NCBI GenBank assembly: GCA_038237515.1 | Contig: JBBRYP010000044.1 | Coordinates: 1-38,304 of the forward strand | Source: JBBQDZ01 sp038237515 | GTDB taxonomy: Bacteria; Actinomycetota; Thermoleophilia; Gaiellales; Gaiellaceae | Length of the DNA: 38,304 nt | Direction: 5' to 3' | In this document: piece after piece, positions 25,319-32,166 of the stretch | Layout of the letters: each line of letters opens with the position of its first letter | How positions within the stretch are numbered: position 1 is the stretch's first letter | Notes under the pieces: generated by a model | What the model was told of the DNA's origin: nothing | What the model saw: only the letters and a program-made list of their open reading frames with translations | Databases searched by the model: none | Made by a program: the position numbers and the translations under genes

Positions 25319-26145
25319 GCGCGCCGCTCCTGCGCCCAGACGAGGCGCGGCGCCCACAGCTCCCACGCGGCCAGCAGCGCTGCTGCGAGGAGCGCGAGCG
25401 AGACGGCGGCCCAGGGGAAGGGGGTGCTGTTGTGCGGCGGCGGGCCGCCTCCCGGCAACCGTGCTTGCACGATCGGGTTGCCGCGGCCGATCAGCCGCTG
25501 AAAGAGGGCTGCCTGGGCGAGCCCCGGGTTGAGCGCGACGACCCGGAGCGGAATGTGGTCGCGCCGGAAGGCGAGGATGACCGAGATCACCCTCGGGAGG
25601 TCCTCGGGGTCGTCGTCGAGGTCGCTCACGAGGACGACCGCGGGCCTCCTGACCCGATCGTCGAAGGCGATCCGGCGCGCGAGGTCGAGCCCTGCCGAGA
25701 TCCTCGTTCCGGAGGTGAACACGTCCTGCCACGGGTTGTGCGGGAAGGTTGGCGCGAATCCGGCTCGCTTCTGCGGCGGAACCCTGAAGAAGCGCACGAG
25801 CGGAGCGAGGTCGGCGGCAGGCGTACCCGGCGGTAGCGCCTCGTAGGCCTGGTCGGAGAACACCACGAGCCCGTAACGGCCGTCGCTGCGGGCGAGCGAG
25901 GCGAGGGTCGCGCCGATGCGCGAGTAGGTATCGGCGGAGATGCTGGCCGAGACGTCGAGCACGACGATCGCGCTCGAGTGGGTCGGGAGAGGCACGATCG
26001 TCCGCAGGTGTGGGTCCCGGAGCGCAAGGGCGGCGGACACGATCCCACCGGCGATGGCGAGAGCAACCAGAGCTCCGACGAGGCGCGTCCGCAACGCGAT
26101 GCTGCGAAACGAGCGCGCGTCGGAGAGAGGGATCGCGTCGATCAC
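25315..26145 (-). CDS. vWA-domain membrane protein (MxaC-like), set 2
   Basis: A 276-residue paralogue of the protein at 10760. TM segment about 22-42, vWA domain with MIDAS Asp64-x-Ser66-x-Ser68 (VVLDVSASIS), then QAYEALPPGT, which mirrors VAYQALPPGT in set 1. NPWQDVFTSGTRISAGLDLAR mirrors NPWTDAFTGGTQISSGLLLAR; a C-terminal TM segment is at about 245-265. The GTG at 26145 overlaps the previous stop. All metal-site residues seen in set 1 are kept, so this copy is probably functional even though the enzyme it precedes has lost active-site residues. Confidence 0.82.
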   Translation of the reverse strand: MIDAIPLSDARSFRSIALRTRLVGALVALAIAGGIVSAALALRDPHLRTIVPLPTHSSAIVVLDVSASISADTYSRIGATLASLARSDGRYGLVVFSDQAYEALPPGTPAADLAPLVRFFRVPPQKRAGFAPTFPHNPWQDVFTSGTRISAGLDLARRIAFDDRVRRPAVVLVSDLDDDPEDLPRVISVILAFRRDHIPLRVVALNPGLAQAALFQRLIGRGNPIVQARLPGGGPPPHNSTPFPWAAVSLALLAAALLAAWELWAPRLVWAQERRA

Positions 26146-27020
26146 GGCTCGACCCGGCGGTCTACCTCGGCGACGAGCTCCGAGAGCTCGTCCGGCACCG
26201 GTGTCGGCCTCGACCAGGCGAGCCGGCGCGTCGCGCCCGCCAGCCGCTCGTCCCGCGGGTCGAGGAGCGGCGCGAGCGATCCGAGTGCGCGGCGGCGGTC
26301 GGCCGGGGGACGCTTCTGCGCTTCGCGCACGAGCTCGAGTGCCACCTCGAGCTCGCTGGGGGCCCCGGTGCGGCGCCGCCGCGCGCGCGCGAGCAGGGCG
26401 ACCTGCCAGCCGAGCAGCCCGGCGCCGGCTGCGGCGAGCACCGCCGCCGCGGCTTCCAGCAGGCGACCGAGCGTCGTCGGGTCGATCGGATAATGCGGGG
26501 CCGGCGGTTGGAGCTCGAACCGGAACGGCGGGCTGAGCCGGACGACATCGGCGGTCGTCACGCGCCCGGCCACGAGGAGCACGGGCCAGGCGGCGACGGC
26601 CGACGCGACGCCTCTCGCTCGCCGCGGAACCTCTACGCGCACCTCGGGCACCCGGAGGCGTCTGGCGCCTGTCGCCTGGAGGCAGCGATCGGAGAGGCAG
26701 GCCGCCCGGATCACATACTCGACGACGGCCAGGTTCCCGCGGGCAAAGGTGCGGCTGCGGGACGCGCCCAATCGCTCGAGCGGCGACAGGTCAGCTCTGA
26801 TGCTGAGCCGAGCGGCATCGACCGCGCGGCGGTCGAGCCGGACGACGACGCGGGCGGTGACGGCGTCGCCGAACGAGACCGGAGAGCGATCGAAGCCGGC
26901 GTGAACCGACACCGCCGCGGTCGGCGCGAGCGCGGGCGCCGGGCCCCGGTGCGCGAGGACGAGCGCAGCCCCGGCGGCGACCACAGCGACGCCGGCCCCG
27001 ACGAGCGCCGCCCGTCTCAC
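26142..27020 (-). CDS. MxaA-like exported/membrane protein, set 2
   Basis: A 292-residue paralogue of the protein at 9912. The GTG at 27020 overlaps the DUF58 stop (GTGA). An N-terminal signal or anchor (about 5-24) is followed by a beta-rich extracytoplasmic domain with Cys108 and Cys113 (Cys-x4-Cys, as in set 1), a Pro-rich stretch (PPFRFELQPP), a TM segment (about 184-210) and a basic cytoplasmic tail of about 80 residues. Overall identity to copy 1 looks low, so the conserved Cys pair is notable: it could form a disulfide or bind a metal. Confidence 0.7.
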   Translation of the reverse strand: MRRAALVGAGVAVVAAGAALVLAHRGPAPALAPTAAVSVHAGFDRSPVSFGDAVTARVVVRLDRRAVDAARLSIRADLSPLERLGASRSRTFARGNLAVVEYVIRAACLSDRCLQATGARRLRVPEVRVEVPRRARGVASAVAAWPVLLVAGRVTTADVVRLSPPFRFELQPPAPHYPIDPTTLGRLLEAAAAVLAAAGAGLLGWQVALLARARRRRTGAPSELEVALELVREAQKRPPADRRRALGSLAPLLDPRDERLAGATRRLAWSRPTPVPDELSELVAEVDRRVEP

Positions 27021-27952
27021 CGCGACCACCGGCTGCGCCTGCGCCCTTCGGCCCACTCCACGAAGACACGGTCGACCTCGCGCGGCTCGCTCGTCCCCAC
27101 GACTACCGCGTCGAGTCCGAGGGTCAGAAAGTCGGAGAGAAGCCGGCGCAGCCGGTCCTCGTTTCGCCGCCGGCGCTCCCGCGCCTCGCGGCCGGTGAGC
27201 CGGATCAGCGCCGAGCGGCCGCCGGCGGGATCGATGATGGGCACCGCAACCCCGCCGAGCGGGGGGAAGCTCTGCTCCCACACCGGATCCTGGATCACGA
27301 CCGGGACGACGTCCCAACCGTGCGCGACGGCCGTCAGCCAGGCATCGGCCGTCGGCGGCTCGAGAAAATCGGAGAGCACGAACACGAAGCTGCCCGACGG
27401 GAGGTCGCTCCGCAGGCGGCCGAGGCAGCCGAGCGCGCGCTCGACGTTGTCGCGCGGCGCGTCGAACGGCGCGCTCCGCTGGCGCTCGGCGACGAGCCAC
27501 GGCCGGTCGCGGCGCCCCGGCGGCAGCCAGTACGGCTCGCCCTCCCGGGCGGCGGCTCCCGCGAAATCGAGCGCTGCTACCTCGCTCCGGGCCGCGCTCG
27601 CGCTGACGGTCACCGCCGCTGAGGCCTCGAGCATGGCCTGCGGCTTCGAGAGCCAGTGCGACGGTGCCGAATAGATGCCCATGGCGGGCCTGCGGTCGGA
27701 GACGATCGCCACCCGCGGCGCCTCGTCGTCGGAACGGTCGCGGACGATGAACTCGTCGCCGCCGCGGGCCGCGGAGAGCCGCGCCGAGGCGAACCAGTCG
27801 ATCGACGTGACGGGATCGCCGATCTCGTACGGCCGCGTCCCGATGACGTCGCTGCCGTGCCCGCGGCGACGGGTCGCCAGCTCCCCGAACGGGAGCCCGA
27901 CGAGCCGCCGCCGCGGGACGAGCGGGAACGTCTGCCGCTCGCCGACGGCCAT
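27017..27952 (-). CDS. DUF58 protein (MxaS-like), set 2
   Basis: A 311-residue paralogue of the protein at 8959. The DUF58 signature is TRPYEIGDPVTSIDWFASAR (39-58); the vWA-like core shows VAIVSDRRPAMGIYSAPSHWLSKP and FVFVLSDFLEPP; VWEQSFP is shared with set 1. The ATG at 27952 lies 5 nt after the MoxR stop with GAGGT just before it. No TM segment is obvious. It overlaps the MxaA-like gene by GTGA. Confidence 0.85.
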   Translation of the reverse strand: MAVGERQTFPLVPRRRLVGLPFGELATRRRGHGSDVIGTRPYEIGDPVTSIDWFASARLSAARGGDEFIVRDRSDDEAPRVAIVSDRRPAMGIYSAPSHWLSKPQAMLEASAAVTVSASAARSEVAALDFAGAAAREGEPYWLPPGRRDRPWLVAERQRSAPFDAPRDNVERALGCLGRLRSDLPSGSFVFVLSDFLEPPTADAWLTAVAHGWDVVPVVIQDPVWEQSFPPLGGVAVPIIDPAGGRSALIRLTGREARERRRRNEDRLRRLLSDFLTLGLDAVVVGTSEPREVDRVFVEWAEGRRRSRWSR

Positions 27953-27957
27953 TGACC

Positions 27958-28998
27958 TCAGGCGCTCGCGGCGCTCTGGTCGAGCCAGTCGGGGCGGGGA
28001 GGAGGCGCGAGGGCGAAGCACCGCTCCTTGATGCGCCTCTGCGCCTCGGTGCGCCCGAGCCCCCGCAGCTCCGCGAGGAACGACGTCGCCAGGAGCAGGC
28101 GGTGGCCGAGCACCGGCACGAAGAGGGTGTCGACGTCCTCGGGGATCACGTGGTCGCGGCCGTGCAGGAGTGCCCACGCGCGAACGGTGCGCTCGAAAGC
28201 GAGGCTGCCGCGAACGGAGGCACCGGTCGCGACGCCCTCGACATGGCGCGTCGCCCGGACGAGGTGGACGAGCCAGGAGAGGATCAGCTCGTCCACGTAG
28301 ACGTCCTCGACCGCAGCGTGGGTGGCGCGGATGTCGTCGGCGGTGACGACGGGCTGCAGCTCGGCGAGCGGGTGGCCGTAGCGCTGAGCGAGCACGATCT
28401 CGATCTCCTGGCCCTCGTCGGGATAGCCGAGCCCCGACTGGACTGAGAACCGGTCGAGCTGCGCCTCGGGCAGCGGGAATGTCCCCTCCTGCTCGATCGG
28501 ATTCTCGGTCGCGAGCACGATGAACGGGGACGGGAGCGGGCGGGTCCTGCCGTCGACTGTCACCTGCCGCTCGGCCATCGCCTCGAGGAGCGCCGACTGC
28601 GTCTTCGGCATCGCCCTGTTGATCTCGTCGACGAGCACGATGTTCGCGAAGATCGGTCCGGGCCGGAATTCGAACTCCCGGTTCTTCTGGTTGTAGATCG
28701 CGAGGCCGGTCACGTCCGTCGGCTGCAGGTCGGGCGTGCACTGGATGCGCGAGAAGCTCGTCCCCTCGATCGTCTGCGAGATGGCGCGCGCAAGGACGGT
28801 CTTCGCGGTGCCGGGGACGTCCTCGAGCAGGACGTGGCCGTCGCTCAACAGCGCCGCGAGAACGACCGCGATCTCCTCGTGCTTGCCGAGGACGACCTGC
28901 TCGATCGAGGCGAACAGCCTCCTCGCGACCTCGACGGCAGCGGTGAAACGGCCCTGGGCCTCGTCGGCCTGGAGCTGTACGGGTCTCGCGTCAGCCAC
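27958..28998 (-). CDS. moxR: MoxR-family AAA+ ATPase (MxaR-like), set 2
   Basis: A 346-residue AAA+ ATPase, first gene of set 2. Walker A EDVPGTAKT (Lys66), Walker B VLVDEINRA, and a sensor region identical to the set 1 copy over a long stretch (from ATENPIEQEG to QLDRF). The GTG at 28998 is chosen because it gives the same length as the set 1 copy; open frame continues upstream but is not family-like. The ribosome site is weak. It drives the order MoxR, DUF58, MxaA-, MxaC-, MxaK-, MxaL-like, then the PQQ-propeller protein. It is divergent from the third PQQ gene across a 150-bp gap. Confidence 0.88.
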   Translation of the reverse strand: MADARPVQLQADEAQGRFTAAVEVARRLFASIEQVVLGKHEEIAVVLAALLSDGHVLLEDVPGTAKTVLARAISQTIEGTSFSRIQCTPDLQPTDVTGLAIYNQKNREFEFRPGPIFANIVLVDEINRAMPKTQSALLEAMAERQVTVDGRTRPLPSPFIVLATENPIEQEGTFPLPEAQLDRFSVQSGLGYPDEGQEIEIVLAQRYGHPLAELQPVVTADDIRATHAAVEDVYVDELILSWLVHLVRATRHVEGVATGASVRGSLAFERTVRAWALLHGRDHVIPEDVDTLFVPVLGHRLLLATSFLAELRGLGRTEAQRRIKERCFALAPPPRPDWLDQSAASA

Positions 28999-29148
28999 CC
29001 CGGCCGCGAAGCGTACCTCGTCTCCCTCCCGTTTCCGGCTGCGCGGGCGGCTCTGGGGGCCTAGAGTCCCTCGGTCTCGTGAATCGGAGCGGCGGACATC
29101 CCTGCCTCTAGGACGCGGCGCCGCACCCTCGCCGTTTGCGGCGCCGGA
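28999..29148. other. Divergent gap between set 2 and the third PQQ gene
   Basis: This 150-bp gap should hold promoters for both directions, but I recognise no -35/-10 pair or operator. The frame of the PQQ gene is open from 29083 and encodes what looks like the n-region of a signal peptide (several Arg) with no ATG, GTG or TTG before 29149. Confidence 0.4.
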
Positions 29149-30639
29149 TTGATCCTCGCGGCGAGCGTCGCGCTCGCCGCCGGTGGCCGTTCGGCCGACC
29201 GTCCACCCCCGGCCGGCCGGAGCGACTGGCCGCAACCGAACCAGAACCTGCGGAGCACGCGGAGTGCCGCCGGTTCGCGCATCGACGCGGGCAACGTCAC
29301 CCGGCTGCGGGTTCGCTGGCGCTTTGCGATCCCGGGCCGTCCGACCTTCTCCGGCCTGCTCGCCTCGACGCCGCTCGTCGTCGGCGGCCGCGTCTTCGTG
29401 CAGGACCTGAACAGCAACGTCTACGCGCTCGACCTCTCGACTGGCCGGCTGCGCTGGACGCGTCGCTACCGTCGCGTCGACGGCGGCCCGAACGGCCTCG
29501 CCGCAGCGGGCGGCAGGATCTTCGGCAACACGGACACGAGTACGTTCGCGCTGGACGCGGCCAGCGGGCGGCAGCTCTGGTCGCGCCGCCTCACGAACCC
29601 CGCGCAGCCGATCACGATCGCCCCCGTCGTGTCGCGAGACCGCGTTTACACGAGCACGACGGGGCAGCATCCGGGCGGACGCGGCGCCCTGTATGCCCTC
29701 GACGCCGCGTCGGGTGCCGTGCGCTGGCGCTTCGACACGATCCGGGAGCCGTGGCCGTTCCCGCACGAGGCGAGCGGCGGCGGGGCCTGGAACCCCGTGT
29801 CGGTCGACGAGGCAGGCCGCGTCTACGCCGGAACCTCGAACCCGTATCCGTGGGGCGGCTCGCGCAGGCACCCCAACGGCGGTGCCTACCGGGGCGCTGC
29901 GCTCTACACCGATTCGCTGCTGGCGCTCGAGGGTCGAAGCGGCCACCTCGTCTGGTACGACCAGGCGACCCCGCACGACATCCGTGACTACGACTTCCAG
30001 GTGTCGCCGATCCTGGCGACCGTCGGCGGGAGGAAGCTCGTGGTGGGCGCCGGAAAGGCCGGACGCGTGCACGCGTGGGATCGCGAGACCCGCCGCCGGG
30101 TCTGGGTCGCCCGGGTCGGTCGACACGCGAACGACCTCGGCCCGACGCTACCGACACGGCCCGTCCGCGTCTGCCCGGGCCTGCTCGGCGGCGTCGAGAC
30201 GCCGATGGCGTACGCCGAAGGCAGGCTGTTCGTGCCGTTGGTCGACCTCTGCATGCGCGAGAACGCCTACGGATTTCCCGGCGTCGGCTTCTACGCGCTC
30301 GACTACTCGAAAGGTCGCGGCGAGCTCGTGGCGCTCGCGGCCGGCAGCGGCAAGCGGCTCTGGACCAGGGAGCTGCCGTCTCCGGACTTCGGCTGCGCCA
30401 CCGTTTCGCGGGACGTCGTGTTCACGGCCACCTACGACGGCCGGATCTACGGTCTGAACGTGAAGCACGGATCGCTCCTGTGGCAGGCGCGCGCAAGAGC
30501 GGGGATCAACGCATGCCCCGCGGTCGTCGGCTCCACCCTGCTCGTGGGTGCGGGCGCCGATCATCCAGCGTTCGCGAAGCCACGCTACGAACTCGTCGCC
30601 TACTCGCTTCCGGACGCTGCGGCAGCCCGGACTACGTGA
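29149..30639 (+). CDS. PQQ-dependent dehydrogenase-like protein (third copy)
   Basis: A 496-residue quinoprotein, shorter and distant from the other two. The propeller blades show the repeated pattern ALDxxTGxxxW (YALDLSTGRLRW, FALDAASGRQLW, YALDAASGAVRW, LLWQARARAG). Active-site residues align as Asn231 (GTSNPYPW), Asp280 and Asp282 (PHDIRDYDFQ), so the catalytic Asp and the extra Asp linked to lanthanide use are both present. Extra Cys lie at 342, 368, 416 and 456. The only usable start is TTG at 29149, which gives a hydrophobic but uncharged signal. The Arg-rich codons just upstream suggest that the true start is non-canonical or lost. It is divergent from set 2 and convergent with the cupredoxin-like gene (8-bp overlap). 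Confidence 0.82.
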   Translation: MILAASVALAAGGRSADRPPPAGRSDWPQPNQNLRSTRSAAGSRIDAGNVTRLRVRWRFAIPGRPTFSGLLASTPLVVGGRVFVQDLNSNVYALDLSTGRLRWTRRYRRVDGGPNGLAAAGGRIFGNTDTSTFALDAASGRQLWSRRLTNPAQPITIAPVVSRDRVYTSTTGQHPGGRGALYALDAASGAVRWRFDTIREPWPFPHEASGGGAWNPVSVDEAGRVYAGTSNPYPWGGSRRHPNGGAYRGAALYTDSLLALEGRSGHLVWYDQATPHDIRDYDFQVSPILATVGGRKLVVGAGKAGRVHAWDRETRRRVWVARVGRHANDLGPTLPTRPVRVCPGLLGGVETPMAYAEGRLFVPLVDLCMRENAYGFPGVGFYALDYSKGRGELVALAAGSGKRLWTRELPSPDFGCATVSRDVVFTATYDGRIYGLNVKHGSLLWQARARAGINACPAVVGSTLLVGAGADHPAFAKPRYELVAYSLPDAAAARTT

Positions 30640-31015
30640 TCTTGAACGAACCTTTGACCGTCGGACCCCGAAAGCTTTCGGAGTGCCACTTGAAGACGCC
30701 GCGGAGCCTGAAGAAGCGGTACACCCGCTGTCGCTCGCCCGGCCGGAGATACCTGCTCTGACGACCGGCGATGCCGAAGCGGCGCGCCTTGCTGCCCTTG
30801 TTGACGACGAAGAACTCGACGATCGTCCCGTGGAAGACGGACGAGCGCGCGACGTGGCAGCCGCTGTTCGTCAGCCCGACGTACACGAGCGCGAAAGGAC
30901 CGGGACCGGTGGTCGCCGAGGTGCCGGCGGGAAGCGCGGCTGCGAGCCCCGCAGCCGCCAGGACGAGGCCGACCGCGAGGCGGAATCGGACGTTCCAGAC
31001 GCGAAATATGCGCAT
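30632..31015 (-). CDS. Exported cupredoxin-fold protein without copper ligands
   Basis: A 127-residue protein with a signal peptide (about 8-33) and a single beta-sandwich domain. The segments SSVFHGTIVEFFVVNKG, RRFGIAGRQ and LRPGERQRVYRFF follow the plan of small actinobacterial cupredoxins. In those the first ligand lies in Ser-His-Asp-Phe and the others in Cys-x-x-Pro-Gly-His-x4-Met. Here the first is Arg-Arg-Phe and the loop reads WHSESFRGPTVKG, so the usual His, Cys and Met ligands are missing. One Cys (about residue 53) and two His remain. It probably does not hold a type 1 copper. It is downstream of, and co-directional with, the broken thioredoxin-like gene, 18 bp apart. Confidence 0.7.
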   Translation of the reverse strand: MRIFRVWNVRFRLAVGLVLAAAGLAAALPAGTSATTGPGPFALVYVGLTNSGCHVARSSVFHGTIVEFFVVNKGSKARRFGIAGRQSRYLRPGERQRVYRFFRLRGVFKWHSESFRGPTVKGSFKIT

Positions 31016-31033
31016 TTGGGGCGATCATAGCCG

Positions 31034-31634
31034 CTACCGCACGAGTGTCCGGCGCACCGCCGTCTCGAGCTCGGCAACGGCGTACGCACCCTCGAAACGC
31101 GCCTTGATCCGGCCGTCACACCCCACCAGCAAGATCCACGGCTCGCTCGGCAAGCGCCACTCCTTCACCCGCCGGTTCGGCCCCTTCGCGGGGTTGTTGT
31201 CCTGCCGAGCCCCTGGATCGGTCGTCCACTCTCGGGCTCGGCGACGATGACGTAGCTCCCCGGTGCCTTATACGCAGGTGACCCACATAGACGTGCGACA
31301 CATTCTCGGGCCCACCGCCCGGATCGATCGAGAGGAGGCGAGCGGTGGCCTGCTCGATCACCGCCGTGCCGAGTCGGTGGGCGAGCCAGACGTGGGCGAG
31401 CGGCCGTTCGATCGAGCGGGCCTGGGGGTCGAGGACCAGGAACGAGATCCGCACGTCGCCGGTCGCGTAATCGCTCGTGCCCATCACGAGGTTCACGTCG
31501 GGGCCGGGGGGAGCCAGCAGCGAGCCCGGCGTGGGCGTGCGCGAACCGCCCGCTGACGCGACACCGGCTACGGCGGTCGAGGCGAAGACAAGGCCGAGGA
31601 AAGGGCGCCAGCGCACGCGATCGATCGTAGCCAA
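31034..31634 (-). pseudogene. Thioredoxin-fold protein, copy 2, frameshifted and deleted
   Basis: A paralogue of 17187-18094. The first part (start 31634) has a signal peptide and the domain GPDVNLVMGTSDYATGDVRI in one intact frame. A one-base deletion near 31269 shifts to KAPGSYVIVAEPESGRPIQGLG. Then about 310 bp present in copy 1, including the whole Cys-x4-Cys thioredoxin core, are missing. A third frame carries the end (NNPAKGPNRRVKEW, SEPWILLVGCDGRIKARFEG) to a TAG at 31034-31036. The internal deletion cannot be a simple base-call error, so this copy is a true pseudogene. It shows how copy 1 read before its own frameshift. Confidence 0.75.
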
Positions 31635-31717
31635 CCGGGCTGTTCGTGAACCTCGTCGAGGACACCTTCGCCGAGCTCCTCACCGACTGAGGAGGCCGAT
31701 GCCGAGGGGCCCGCGTG

Positions 31718-32068
31718 TCAGCCGGGAGGCAGGTGGCGTCGCGGGGGCGGCCCGAGCAGGTGGTGCACCTCGAGCTCCTCGCTTCCCGGCCCGGCCCAAG
31801 GCCCGGCCGCGGCGGCCCCGGAGGGGAGTTGCGGCCGCTCGAGCTGGAAGGCCTCGTAGGCCGCGCGGGACTCCCAGACGTCGATGACGCGGATCCCGCC
31901 GTCCGTTGGGCCGGCCGCGTGCAGGATCAGGCCCGAAGGGGCCTCTTCGCCGCCCACGGCCGAGAGCCGGTCGTATGCGGCCTGACTCGCACCTGCGAAG
32001 TCCTGAACGAGCGCGTACGTCACGTCGGGGGCGCGCTCGACCACGGCTCGAGCGTCTGGATCGCGCAT
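31718..32068 (-). CDS. Dimeric alpha-beta-barrel (ABM/EthD-like) protein
   Basis: A 116-residue protein whose core, TYALVQDFAG, GLILHAAGPTDGGIRVIDVWES, AAYEAF and LEVHHLLG, matches small ferredoxin-like barrel proteins often labelled antibiotic-biosynthesis monooxygenase-like. The reaction is unknown. The core begins at residue 17, so the first 16 residues are doubtful; a GTG at 32023 starts exactly at the core. A strong ribosome site (GGAGG) precedes an ATG at about 32085 that is in another frame, which hints at a frameshift near 32070. The gap 31635-31717 to the pseudogene holds nothing clear. It is divergent from the AfsR-type regulator. Confidence 0.65.
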   Translation of the reverse strand: MRDPDARAVVERAPDVTYALVQDFAGASQAAYDRLSAVGGEEAPSGLILHAAGPTDGGIRVIDVWESRAAYEAFQLERPQLPSGAAAAGPWAGPGSEELEVHHLLGPPPRRHLPPG

Positions 32069-32166
32069 GCGCTGGGGGACGTCATTGCTACCTCCGTGGG
32101 TCGGATTGCGGCCGCAGGTTCGCGGGCGCGGCTTAGCTCCCGGTAGAGCGCGGGTATAGCGGGGAC

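Noticed and set aside
31640..31696. Possible 3' remnant of a plus-strand gene (frame ending in Leu-Leu-Thr-Asp before a TGA)
   Set aside because: Too short, with no motif and no homologue in the window to support it.
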